Assembly (NCBI RefSeq): GCF_008087625.1
Contig: NZ_CP042997.1
Span: 8,184,001 to 8,248,000, forward strand
DNA from: Aquisphaera giovannonii
GTDB lineage: Bacteria > Planctomycetota > Planctomycetia > Isosphaerales > Isosphaeraceae
Length of the DNA: 64,000 nt
Direction: 5' to 3'
The position numbers and the translations under genes were made by a program. The notes beneath the pieces were generated by a model. It saw only the letters and a program-made list of their open reading frames with translations, was not told the origin of the DNA and did not search any database. Each line of letters starts with the position of its first letter. Position 1 is the first letter of the stretch. Shown here piece after piece: positions 16,664 through 25,135 of this stretch.

Positions 16664-17989
16664 ATGCGTCATCCCGCGATGAACCGCCGCTCCGCCTTGA
16701 AGCTCATGGCGGGCGGGCTCGCGTTCCCGTACATCTCCCGGGGCAACGCCGCACCGCCCTCGGAGACCCTCCGGCACGCCAGCTGCGGCGCCTCGGGCAT
16801 GGCCTGGGCGGACATCCAGTCGCTCACCGCGAGCCCTCACGTCAAGCTCGTGGCGGTCGCCGACGTGGACCTGAACCGCACCGCGGAGGTCAAGGGCCGC
16901 TTCCCCGGCGTCCGCGTCTACCAGGACTACCGCGAGCTGCTCGACAAGGAGAAGGCGCTCGACTCGGTCAACATCTCGACGCCCGATCATATGCACGCGG
17001 CCATCACCATGCGGGCGATGGAGCGCGGGCTGAACGTCTACACGCAGAAGCCGCTCGCCCAGACCATCTTCGAGGCCCGCCAGCTCGCCCGGGTCGCCCG
17101 GGAGAAGGGCCTGGTCACCCAGATGGGCATCCAGATCCACTCCCACCCCGTCCACAAGGCCGTCGTCGCCATCATCCAGGGGGGCGCGATCGGCAAGGTC
17201 AAGGAGGTCCATAGCTGGAGCGGGAAGAAGTGGGGCGACACCGCGCCCCGCCCCGAGCGCGTGGACCAGGTCCCGGCCGGCCTCGACTGGGACGGCTGGC
17301 TCGGCGTCGCCGCCGCGCGGCCCTTCATCCGCGGCTGGTATCACCCCGGCGAGTGGCGCAAGCGTCTCGACTTCGGCACCGGCACGTTCGGCGACATGGG
17401 CTGTCACATCCTGGACCCCGTCTTCGGCTCGCTCGGCCTCACCGCCCCGAATGAGGTCCTCTCCACCGGCGGCGCCCCGAACCAGCATAGCTGGGGGCTC
17501 GACTCGGTCGTCCGCTACACCTTCCCCGCCACGCCGCACACCGCCGAGAAGCCGGCCCTCACCTGGTATGACGGCGACCGCCGGCCGCCGGCCGAGGTCA
17601 CCGCGCTCATCGGCAGGCGGGAGCTCAGCGACCAGGGGTCGCTCTACATCGGCACCGAGGGCGTCCTCTACTCCCCCTACATCGACGACCCGGTCCTCCT
17701 CCCCGCCGACAAGTTCGCCGGCTACAAGGCCCCGCAGCCCGAGGGCGACGACCACTACCTCCAGTTCGTCGAGGCCTGCCGCGGTAACGGCAAGACCTCG
17801 GCCCCCTTCTCCTACGCCGGCCCGCTGACCGAGATGGTCCTCCTCGGCTGCCTCTCCACCCGCTTCCCCGGCAAGGCCCTCGCCTGGGACGCCGACGCCC
17901 TCAAGGTCACCAACCTCCCCGAGGCCAACCGCTTCGTCCGCCGAGAATACCGCCAGGGCTACGATGCCCCGGGCCTCGCGAGGAGCTGA
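16664..17989 (+). CDS. Tat-exported Gfo/Idh/MocA-family oxidoreductase
   Basis: 441 residues. The N-terminus MNRRSALKLMAGGLAFPYIS has the twin-arginine pattern used for export of folded cofactor-bound proteins. The Rossmann part (KLVAVADVDLNRTAEV, DYRELLDKEKALDSVNISTPDHMHA) binds NAD(P), with the family lysine in YTQKPLAQT; the C-terminal alpha/beta domain carries GTGTFGDMGCHILD. Substrate unknown; planctomycetes carry many such enzymes, usually linked to sugars and cyclitols. It has a good hairpin upstream and no obvious operon partner. Confidence 0.93.
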   Translation: MRHPAMNRRSALKLMAGGLAFPYISRGNAAPPSETLRHASCGASGMAWADIQSLTASPHVKLVAVADVDLNRTAEVKGRFPGVRVYQDYRELLDKEKALDSVNISTPDHMHAAITMRAMERGLNVYTQKPLAQTIFEARQLARVAREKGLVTQMGIQIHSHPVHKAVVAIIQGGAIGKVKEVHSWSGKKWGDTAPRPERVDQVPAGLDWDGWLGVAAARPFIRGWYHPGEWRKRLDFGTGTFGDMGCHILDPVFGSLGLTAPNEVLSTGGAPNQHSWGLDSVVRYTFPATPHTAEKPALTWYDGDRRPPAEVTALIGRRELSDQGSLYIGTEGVLYSPYIDDPVLLPADKFAGYKAPQPEGDDHYLQFVEACRGNGKTSAPFSYAGPLTEMVLLGCLSTRFPGKALAWDADALKVTNLPEANRFVRREYRQGYDAPGLARS

Positions 17990-18571
17990 ACCGCCGGCGC
18001 GTGAGACGGCCGCGCGAGACGCACCCGTCGACAGCATCGGTCTCTTCCCGGATGAAAGGGGCGATCCCGGCGCGGCATGCGGCGGGGCCGGTCGGACCGC
18101 CCGAGGCCCCTTCCCTGGCCCGCGCCGCCAGGTCTTTCCCCGGTCCCTAATTGCTCCGGACCGGGGGCGAAATCCTGTTTTTTGGGCCGGCAATGTCCCG
18201 CTCGCCTCTTTTGGACGTAATATCATCAACAAGGCCAATCTCCCCTGACCCTTCGCACGGGTTCGCTTGGGATGGATTGAGGATCATCGAGGGGGCTGGG
18301 CAGCCTCGGCGGAACCACCTTCCGGGCCCCCTCGACGGGATCGAGAAGCTCCCGAGATCCTTGGCCCTCGCGGTCATCCGCGAGGTTGTCGTCGCGAACG
18401 ATCGCGACGCGGAGCCCGTCCGCCATGGGACGGCCTCCGCTTTCACCGCGCCACCTTGCTGAAACATCCGCGAACGCGGTCTGCGCCGGCGGTCCGGGAT
18501 GATCCCCCGGTTATCCGGGGCGTCTCGTCGCGGCTTCGGCCATCACCAAGGACTCAGGGGAACGTCCAGCC
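17990..18571. other. Gap without a recognised gene
   Basis: About 580 bases. Short open frames exist (for example a minus-strand one at 18226-18426) but none has a domain or ribosome-binding site strong enough to call. A/T-richer words occur near 18218 without a matching -35. Confidence 0.45.
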
Positions 18572-19573
18572 ATGTCAAAGGCTACCGTCTACATCTGGAT
18601 GCCGTCCGGGAAGTTCCTGAAGAACGTCGTCGGCAAGGGGCTGGGGGTCGGACATGCCGCGGTGGAGCTGGAACGCGACAACGAGCCGATCGACTACATC
18701 ACCTGGATGGCCCACGGGAGCCCCTTCAAGGCGCTGGTGCCGAGCGTCGCCGGGGACGCCTACAGGCACATCGGCCAGTACACCCTGGCCCAGGACAAGC
18801 GGGGGATGCTGGGCTTCTTCGGGCAGGCGGAGCCCAGCTATGCGATCGAGCTGCCGGAGCTGCGACTGCCCTCGCACCGCGGCCCCCTCCAGTTCGGCGT
18901 CGACGTCGCTTGCATGGCGAACTTCTGGGAGGATCGGCTGAGGACCTCGCCCAAGTACGCGTTCCTGAGCAAGGATATGAACTGCACCGGATGCGTGGTC
19001 GACGCCCTCCGGGCCGGCGGCCTCGACCATTACCTGGACGACCCCGGGAGCTGGGTCATCCAGGGCGCCAGCTCGCTGCTGACCTGGGTCCGCGATGCCG
19101 GGACGAAGCTGACGGAGCTCAACCGTCGACAGGCCGCCGTGGACGACTACATGCGGAACGTGCGCATGAGCTACCACGGGCCCCAGCCATTGCAGGTCCC
19201 GCGGCTCGAGGACTGGAAGCGGGACAGCGACAGCAAGGTGAGCTTCCGCCCGTTCGCCTCTCGGAGCGAGCAGGTCGCGGCCCTCGACGCGATGATCAAG
19301 GACTACCCCAACGCCCGCGACGACCTCACCCGCTGCGTCCTGCTCGTGAAGATGCAGCACGAGATCTACTCGCACCTGACCACCAAGCCCAACAGCGACC
19401 GCCGCGAGGCGGTGAAGACCCTGGGAGCCCAGGTCACGGCGTCCCTGGAGCGCCTGGACCTCGATGGCGACGAGCTCGAGAATCTGGACGACGCCCGCCG
19501 CAGGTGGATCATCCGCACCATGGCATGGCGGACCGATGGCGGGCCCGCCGCCGACCCGCACAAACCCTTCTGA
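18572..19573 (+). CDS. Papain-fold cysteine peptidase candidate
   Basis: 333 residues, not exported by signal peptide. Near the N-terminus GVGHAAVELERDNEPIDYITWM has the Gly-His block of permuted papain/NlpC-like proteins (His28). In the middle MNCTGCVVDALRAGG (Cys138 and Cys141) has the NC-x-x-x-V-x-D-x-L-x-A-G-G pattern of their nucleophile helix. The C-terminal half is helical with no known motif. Similar folds occur in secreted or injected toxins, peptidoglycan hydrolases and acyltransferases. No immunity or secretion gene adjoins it, so the role is open. Start 18572 is the first Met and fits the fold. Confidence 0.65.
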   Translation: MSKATVYIWMPSGKFLKNVVGKGLGVGHAAVELERDNEPIDYITWMAHGSPFKALVPSVAGDAYRHIGQYTLAQDKRGMLGFFGQAEPSYAIELPELRLPSHRGPLQFGVDVACMANFWEDRLRTSPKYAFLSKDMNCTGCVVDALRAGGLDHYLDDPGSWVIQGASSLLTWVRDAGTKLTELNRRQAAVDDYMRNVRMSYHGPQPLQVPRLEDWKRDSDSKVSFRPFASRSEQVAALDAMIKDYPNARDDLTRCVLLVKMQHEIYSHLTTKPNSDRREAVKTLGAQVTASLERLDLDGDELENLDDARRRWIIRTMAWRTDGGPAADPHKPF

Positions 19574-19849
19574 CGCGGCCGGCAGCATTGCGGGGCGGGG
19601 GCCTACGGATCGGCTCGGTGGGCCGTTCCGGGTCGCCCCCGTGACCGAGGCGGACGCCCCCTGCTCCGCCCGATGGCCCGGGCTCGGGCCCCGTCCTCGC
19701 CCCTCGGAATTCCGCCCGCCCTGCTGCAAGGTGCGGGAGACGAGGCCGCGACACTCTCCCATCCCCGGACAATTCGTGGCGACCGGCCGGTCGGAATGAG
19801 CCGAGCCATGACGAGGGACGTGGTGCGGACGGACCTCTCCTGATGTTCG

Positions 19850-20215
19850 CTAGGCCGGATCCCTGGCATGTCCGGGCCGCGACCCATGCCCCCGGGGGGC
19901 CGACGACGGCCGCCCGTCCGGCGCGTGTTTCAGGATGCACGCCAGCAGCCCCGGGTATCGGCGTTCGAGGTCGGGCCGGAGCGAGACGAAGCAGCGCGTG
20001 CCGTCCTTTCGATGATCGATGATCCCGGCCAGACGCAGGGTCTTCATGTGGTGGCTGAGGGTCGAGGGGCAGACGTCGACGTCGAAGTCCCCCCAGCCGC
20101 GTTCGGCGCCGTCGGCGAGGCGGCCGACGATCGCCAGCCGCACCGGGTCGCTGAGCGCGGCGAGCACGCCGCACAGCGAGGTCTCCTCGATTCCGGGATG
20201 CGGCAGTTGCCTCAC
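19850..20215 (-). CDS. ArsR-family transcriptional regulator
   Basis: 121 residues with the winged-helix pattern: LAALSDPVRLAIVGRLADG, then CPSTLSHHMKTLRLAGIIDHRKDGTR as recognition helix and wing. The pair of Cys typical of metal-sensing members is not obvious apart from single Cys, so the inducer may not be a metal. It is divergent from an old-yellow-enzyme gene, with a near-perfect palindrome in the gap that is a likely operator. Confidence 0.85.
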   Translation of the reverse strand: MRQLPHPGIEETSLCGVLAALSDPVRLAIVGRLADGAERGWGDFDVDVCPSTLSHHMKTLRLAGIIDHRKDGTRCFVSLRPDLERRYPGLLACILKHAPDGRPSSAPRGHGSRPGHARDPA

Positions 20216-20232
20216 GGGCGGGCCTCCCTAGA

Positions 20233-20254
20233 ATGTTCGACGTTCGACGAACAT
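20233..20254. promoter_or_regulatory. Likely ArsR operator
   Basis: A 22-base near-palindrome whose outer arms ATGTTCG and CGAACAT are perfect inverse complements; 18 of 22 positions are symmetrical. It lies 18 bases before the arsR start and 94 before the divergent oxidoreductase gene, where binding would repress both. Confidence 0.65.
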
Positions 20255-20347
20255 CGAACGAGTTCCGCGACGAGCGGACAACGAATCTTAGCACCCCGCC
20301 CGGCGAAGGCCATCGAGGCGGGCGGAAGGCCCTGGAGGATCCCCGCG

Positions 20348-21421
20348 ATGCCCGGACTGTTCGACCCGATCCGCGTCGGCGAGCTCGACCTGCCGAACCG
20401 CATCGTCATGGCGCCCTTGACGCGATGCCGGGCCGTCGGCGGAGGGCGGGTCCCGAATGCGCTCATGGCCGAGTATTACCGGCAGCGGGCGACGGCCGGG
20501 ATGATCCTGACGGAGGCGACCTCGGTGGACCCGATGGGGGTGGGATACCCCGACACGCCGGGCATCTGGTCGCCGGAGCAGGTCGAGGGCTGGAGGGGGG
20601 TCACGTCCGCGGTCCACGAGGCCGGCGGGCGGATCCTGCTGCAGCTCTGGCACGTCGGCCGCATCTCGCACCCGACCTATCTGGACGGCAAGCTGCCCGT
20701 GGCCCCCAGCGCGGTCCAGCCGGCGGGGCACGTCAGCCTGGTCCGGCCGATCACGCCGTTCCCGACGCCCCGGGCGCTCGAGCGTGACGAGATCGCCGGG
20801 GTGATCGCGGCCTTCCGCAAGGGGGCCGAGAACGCGGAGAGGGCCGGGTTCGACGGCGTCGAGATCCACGGGGCCAACGGCTACCTGATCGACCAGTTCC
20901 TCCAGGACGGCACCAACCGCCGCGAAGACGACTACGGCGGCCCGGTCGAGAACCGCGCGAGGTTCCTGCTCGAGGTGGCCGACGCCGTCGCGTCGGTCTG
21001 GGGCCCCGGCCGCGTCGGCATGCACCTGGCCCCTCGCGGCGACCTCCACGACATGGGCGACTCCGACCTCGCGGGCACCTTCGAGCACGCCGCCAGGGAG
21101 CTCGGCGCGCGGGGCCTCGCCTTCCTCTGCACCCGGGCCAGGCAGCTCGGCGACGGCCTCGGCGCCCGCCTCAAGGCGGCCTTCGGCGGCGTCTACATCG
21201 CCAACGAGAAGCTGACGAAGGAGACGGCCGAGGCGCTCATCGCGTCGGGCGAGGCCGACGCTGCCGCGTTCGGCGTGCCGTTCATCGCCAACCCCGACCT
21301 CCCCCGCCGGTTCGCCCTGAACGGCCCCCTGAACGAGGCCGATCCGACCACCTTCTACGCGCCCGGGCCGGGCGGCTACACCGACTATCCCACGCTCGAA
21401 GGCCTTGCGAGGGCCGTCTGA
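20348..21421 (+). CDS. Alkene reductase, old yellow enzyme family
   Basis: FMN-dependent NAD(P)H enoate reductase of 357 residues. Characteristic blocks are MAPLTRCRA, AGMILTEATSV, the active-site neighbourhood LLQLWHVGRISHP, GFDGVEIHGANGYLIDQFL and the RARFLLEVAD region; the C-terminus has the FGVPFIANPDLP segment. A ggagga ribosome-binding site precedes the ATG at 20348; a longer reading upstream is a shadow through the divergent regulator. Such enzymes reduce electrophilic alkenes and nitro compounds, which fits control by a stress-type ArsR regulator. Confidence 0.93.
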   Translation: MPGLFDPIRVGELDLPNRIVMAPLTRCRAVGGGRVPNALMAEYYRQRATAGMILTEATSVDPMGVGYPDTPGIWSPEQVEGWRGVTSAVHEAGGRILLQLWHVGRISHPTYLDGKLPVAPSAVQPAGHVSLVRPITPFPTPRALERDEIAGVIAAFRKGAENAERAGFDGVEIHGANGYLIDQFLQDGTNRREDDYGGPVENRARFLLEVADAVASVWGPGRVGMHLAPRGDLHDMGDSDLAGTFEHAARELGARGLAFLCTRARQLGDGLGARLKAAFGGVYIANEKLTKETAEALIASGEADAAAFGVPFIANPDLPRRFALNGPLNEADPTTFYAPGPGGYTDYPTLEGLARAV

Positions 21422-21522
21422 TCCACGCCCCATGGACGCAGCGTCGGCGTCGGGTCGCGAGCAGGACGCCTCGTTTCTCGCGACCGGGCGGCACGACCGG
21501 TTCGCGACGGGTCCCGCGCGGG

Positions 21523-21545
21523 CGAGCTATTCTTTCGATAGCTCG
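21523..21545. repeat. Inverted repeat after the alkene reductase
   Basis: Arms cgagctat (21523-21530) and atagctcg (21538-21545) are perfect with a seven-base loop, 100 bases after the stop codon and 44 before the next gene. Could be a terminator without a U-tract or an operator. Confidence 0.5.
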
Positions 21546-21588
21546 GCGGGTCGGGCCGCCGGCGTCCTCCACCGGGCGGTCGCGGGGA

Positions 21589-21819
21589 ATGAGAATGCGC
21601 CGGATGGTCGTGGCGAGTCTGGAAACGCTCCTGATGGTCTGGGCCGTGGTGATCGGGCCGTTCGCGTGGCTGCTGCGCGACGGCCTCGGCCCCGGTGCCA
21701 CCGACAGCGGGGGATGGCAGTCCGTCGGTCGGTTCCTGATGACGTTCTACTGGGGACCGATACTCCTCGCGCTCGCCGGCCTTCGCTTCCTCGCGGGCCG
21801 GCGGCTCCCCGGAGGCTGA
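21589..21819 (+). CDS. Small two-helix membrane protein
   Basis: 76 residues with two hydrophobic segments (about 8-26, LETLLMVWAVVIGPFAWLL, and 50-69, FYWGPILLALAGLRFLAGRR). Charged and Gly/Asp-rich residues separate them, as in a short hairpin. No family is recognised. Its start has a gggg-type Shine-Dalgarno. Confidence 0.65.
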   Translation: MRMRRMVVASLETLLMVWAVVIGPFAWLLRDGLGPGATDSGGWQSVGRFLMTFYWGPILLALAGLRFLAGRRLPGG

Positions 21820-21858
21820 GCGGCTCCGCCCCGGCACGACCGGTCGACCCTCGGAGCC

Positions 21859-24048
21859 TCAGGAGGGAGCCCCCGGTGTGCCGGATCGCGGGGCGCACCA
21901 ACGATGCCACATCGCTCGATAGGCTCCTTCGATGCCCCTCGCGAATCGGTGCGGGTCCATGAGGGGCGAGGCTTCCAGACTCGGGCGGAGGGCCCGGCGC
22001 AGCGACGCGAGGCGCGGGAGATCGGCGGCGAGCGACGCGGCGATCCCCACGAACTCATCCGGGGACTCGGCCGCGAGTTCCGGAAGGCCGAGGTGGGAGA
22101 GCAGGGAGAGCCCCGCCCGCGAGGGGGCCGTGGCGCCGGCGAGGCTGACCACGGGGACGCCCATCCAGAAGGCGTCGAGGGTGGTCGTCTGGCCGTTGTA
22201 AGGGAACGTGTCGAGGCCGATGTCGATGAGGTGGTGCAGTTCCAGGTACGACGCCCGCGGCTGCCTGCCGACGAAGGCCAGGCGGTCGCGGCCCACCCCC
22301 TCCCCTTCCAGCAGATCCGAGGCTCGCTGGCGGGCGGAGCCCTCGGGGGCCAGGAGGATCAGGGTCGAGCGGTCGACGGCCAGCAGGACCTTCGCCCAGA
22401 GCGAGAGCACGCGCGCGTTGACCTTGCAGAAGTTGTTGAGGCAGCCGAAGGTGACGTGCCCGCGGTCGAGGGCCGGGAGCCGATTCGCGGAGGGCCCATC
22501 GGCGAGCGGGTCGTAGCACCAGAAGGCATCCGGGAGGCGGATCGAGCGCTCGACGTAATCGTCGTCGTGCCGCCCCGGCGGGTCGATGAGACGGTCGGTG
22601 AGGCGGTAGTCGATCGTCGAGAGCCCGGTGGTCCCCTGGTAGGCGAGCCAGCAGGCCTGGACGGGCGCCGGCCTGCGCGCGAAGGCGAGGAGGCGGTTGC
22701 CCCCCATGTGCATGGTCAGGTCGACGAGGATGTCGATCCCGTCCTCGCGGATCAGCCTGGCGAGCTGCGCGTCGTCGAGCCCCGTCGTCTCTCGCCAGGC
22801 GTCGGCGCAGGCGCGGAGCCGGGCCGTGATGCCGTCGGGCCGGCTGATGTCGGCGTAGCAGAATATCTCGAAGCCTTGGTGGTCGTGTGCCTCGAGGAGC
22901 GGCACGGTGAAGAACGACTCGGCGTGGTCGCGGAAGTCGGGCGAGACGTAGCCGACGCGGAGGCGGCGGCCCGGGTCGCGGGCATTGGCGTGGGGCCCGG
23001 CCGACCCCGAGAGGGGCTCGGCGTGGCGACGGCTCCAGCGGAGGTGCTCCTCCAGGATGTCCCGGCGCTCGTGGTCCGGGCAGAAGATCAGGGCATAGAG
23101 CAGGTTGCTGTGCGCGGCGGCGAGGGCGGGGTCGATCTCGATCGCGCGTCGGTAGCAGGCCAGGGCCTCGGCGAGCCTCCCCTGCTCGCGCAGCGCGGTG
23201 CCCAGGTTGTTGTGGGCGTCGGCGTAGCCCGGCCGGCGAGCGATCGAAGCCTCGTAGCACGCCACGGCCTCGTCGAGCCGGCCCAGCTCCCGGAGGACGT
23301 TCCCCAGGTTGTTGTGCACCTCGGCGGGTCGATCATCCAGCAGGGCCGCGCGTCGGAATGACGCTTCCGCGCGGTCGAGCCGCCCGGCCTTCCAGTAGAC
23401 GAGGCCGAGGTTGTTGTGCGCCGGCGCGGATCCCGGCTCGAGGTCCACCGCGCGTTCGAGGCTGGCCGCGGCCTCGTCGAGCCTCCCCCGACCGGCGAGG
23501 AGGTTGCCCAGGTGGTTGTGAGCCGCGGCCATCCCCGGCCGCAGTTCCAGGACGCGTCGCAGGCAGGCCTCGGCCTCATCGCGCCGTCCTCTGACGGAGA
23601 GCAGTTCGCCGAGGTTGCAGAGAGCCTCGACGTGATCCGGCCTGGATCGCAGCGCGGTCCGGTAGGACGCGACGGCCTGCTCGGCGTCGCCCAGGTCGCG
23701 GAGCGTATTCCCCAGGTGATAGGCCGCCGGTGGGAAGGCGGGGTGGAGTTCGAGGACGCGGCGATAGCGGTCGGCGGCCTCCCGGAGCCTCCCCTGGTCT
23801 CGCAGCGCGTTGGCCAGGTTGAACTCCGCCTCGGCCCAGTCCGGCCTGAGCTGGAGGGCCTGCCGGATGCATCGGTCGCCCTCCTCGTAGCGTGCGCCCT
23901 GGCAGGCCGCGACGCCGAGCAGGTGCCACGCATCCGCGTCGCGCGGATCGGCCTCGAGGACCCGTCGATAGATCGCCTCGGCCTCCCGCAGCCGCCCCCC
24001 GCGATGGTGGGCGAGTGCGGCGGCCCCTAGCTCGGAGGCCGTGGTCAT
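21859..24048 (-). CDS. SPINDLY/O-GlcNAc-transferase-like TPR glycosyltransferase
   Basis: 729 residues. The first half contains about nine tetratricopeptide repeats with the ladder A-x-N-N-L-G (for example AHNNLGLVYWKAGRLDRAEASFRRA). The second half is a glycosyltransferase-41 catalytic unit: RVGYVSPDFRDHAESFF, then AYQGTTGLSTIDYRLTDRLI, and DTFPYNGQTTTLDAFWMGVP for nucleotide binding. It likely transfers a sugar from a UDP donor to proteins, with the TPRs choosing the target. The donor and target are not known. Usual length for bacterial members. Confidence 0.93.
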   Translation of the reverse strand: MTTASELGAAALAHHRGGRLREAEAIYRRVLEADPRDADAWHLLGVAACQGARYEEGDRCIRQALQLRPDWAEAEFNLANALRDQGRLREAADRYRRVLELHPAFPPAAYHLGNTLRDLGDAEQAVASYRTALRSRPDHVEALCNLGELLSVRGRRDEAEACLRRVLELRPGMAAAHNHLGNLLAGRGRLDEAAASLERAVDLEPGSAPAHNNLGLVYWKAGRLDRAEASFRRAALLDDRPAEVHNNLGNVLRELGRLDEAVACYEASIARRPGYADAHNNLGTALREQGRLAEALACYRRAIEIDPALAAAHSNLLYALIFCPDHERRDILEEHLRWSRRHAEPLSGSAGPHANARDPGRRLRVGYVSPDFRDHAESFFTVPLLEAHDHQGFEIFCYADISRPDGITARLRACADAWRETTGLDDAQLARLIREDGIDILVDLTMHMGGNRLLAFARRPAPVQACWLAYQGTTGLSTIDYRLTDRLIDPPGRHDDDYVERSIRLPDAFWCYDPLADGPSANRLPALDRGHVTFGCLNNFCKVNARVLSLWAKVLLAVDRSTLILLAPEGSARQRASDLLEGEGVGRDRLAFVGRQPRASYLELHHLIDIGLDTFPYNGQTTTLDAFWMGVPVVSLAGATAPSRAGLSLLSHLGLPELAAESPDEFVGIAASLAADLPRLASLRRALRPSLEASPLMDPHRFARGIEGAYRAMWHRWCAPRSGTPGAPS

Positions 24049-24191
24049 GGTCCCTCCACCTCATCGGCGCGACCCCATCGGGGCCGCGGTTCGCATCCGC
24101 CGCTCCTCGACGGAGGCAGGAGGCCAGATCTCCCCTCGATCGTCAAGATCCATCGGGTCGCACGCGTCGCACGCGGCGCGACCGAGACGAC

Positions 24192-24220
24192 TGGACGCGA
24201 CGCGATCGGCCGGCTATGAT
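24192..24220 (+). promoter_or_regulatory. Promoter of the lone receiver gene
   Basis: TGGACG (24192-24197) and TATGAT (24215-24220) with 17 bases between. The gene starts at 24274, giving a 5' leader of about 50 bases. Confidence 0.5.
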
Positions 24221-24273
24221 CCCCGTTGCACGGATGTTCTCCACTCCATGGAATCCTGACCCGAGGTTGGAAC

Positions 24274-24678
24274 ATGCGGGTACACGCCGATCCTGCGCTC
24301 CGCGTCCTCGTCGTGGACGACAACGTCGATACCGCCGCCAGTCTCGCCCTCCTCTTCGAGTCATGGGGGCACGAAGTCGCCCAGGCCCACGACGGCCCGC
24401 AGGCCATCCGGGTCGCCCACGAGATGCGGCCGCACGCCGTCGTGCTCGACGTCGGGTTGCCGCTGATGGACGGGTTCGAGGTGGCCCAGAAGCTCCGCCA
24501 GCTCCCCGGCGGGGACCGCGTCCTCATCGTCTGCTCGTCGGGCTTCAATCGGGAGGTCGATCGCCGACGGGCCGACGAGGTGGGGATCGATGAATACCTG
24601 GTGAAGCCCTTCGACCCGTTCGCGCTCGAAGGGATGCTGGCCGCCTGCCGGCCCTCCCGCCAGGCCCTGTCGGCCTGA
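24274..24678 (+). CDS. Stand-alone response-regulator receiver domain
   Basis: 134 residues consisting of a single receiver domain: VLVVDDNVD with the acidic pair Asp15/Asp16, the phosphoacceptor Asp59 in VVLDVGLP, CSSG in the switch position, and Lys111 in LVKPF. There is no output domain, so it acts through a partner, as CheY-type proteins do. It runs convergent to the HK-KaiC-receiver operon, so a functional link is possible but not shown. The ATG at 24274 is chosen over a TTG at 24226 because the domain starts right after. Confidence 0.88.
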   Translation: MRVHADPALRVLVVDDNVDTAASLALLFESWGHEVAQAHDGPQAIRVAHEMRPHAVVLDVGLPLMDGFEVAQKLRQLPGGDRVLIVCSSGFNREVDRRRADEVGIDEYLVKPFDPFALEGMLAACRPSRQALSA

Positions 24679-24757
24679 CACGAATCGCCTCGAAGTCCCG
24701 CCCCGCTCGGCGAGGGCCCTCCGCACGCGGAGGGGCCGCCCCCGGGGCGGGGCGGAT

Positions 24758-25135
24758 TCACGCCCGGCCGGCTCCTTCCGGCGTGCCGACGAATCGCCGG
24801 ACGGTCCGCAGCAGGTCCTCCAGCCCGAACGGCTTGCGCAGGAACGCGTCCCAGCGGTAATCCCGCTGCTTCACGCCCGGCTGCACGGAGCTCATCAGGA
24901 CCACCGGGATCCCGTCCAGGCCCGGGATGCCCTTCATGGTGCGGAGCACTTCCAACCCGCTGAGGTACGGCAGCATCACGTCCATCAGCAGCAGGTCGGG
25001 CTTGCTCGCCTTCAGCCGTTCGAGCGCGGCCCGGCCGTTCGAGCACGAGTCCGTGCCGTAGCCTTCGCCCTCGAGTATGGACCGGAGCATGCCGACCAGG
25101 TCGAATTCGTCGTCGACCACGAGGATGCTCTTCAT
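24758..25135 (-). CDS. Receiver protein at the end of the HK-KaiC operon
   Basis: 125 residues: ILVVDDEFD, phosphoacceptor Asp52 in LLLMDVMLP, and Lys101 in FLRKPF. It has no output domain. Its start codon overlaps the stop of the KaiC-like gene (ATGA at 25132-25135), so the two are translated together. It is the likely phosphate acceptor of the upstream histidine kinase; what it binds is unknown. Confidence 0.88.
   Translation of the reverse strand: MKSILVVDDEFDLVGMLRSILEGEGYGTDSCSNGRAALERLKASKPDLLLMDVMLPYLSGLEVLRTMKGIPGLDGIPVVLMSSVQPGVKQRDYRWDAFLRKPFGLEDLLRTVRRFVGTPEGAGRA

Noticed and set aside
18226-18426. A 66-codon minus-strand frame with ADGLRVAIVRDDNLADD
   Set aside because: The repeated Asp/Arg pattern arises from GATCGCGA-type words; no ribosome-binding site or family support.
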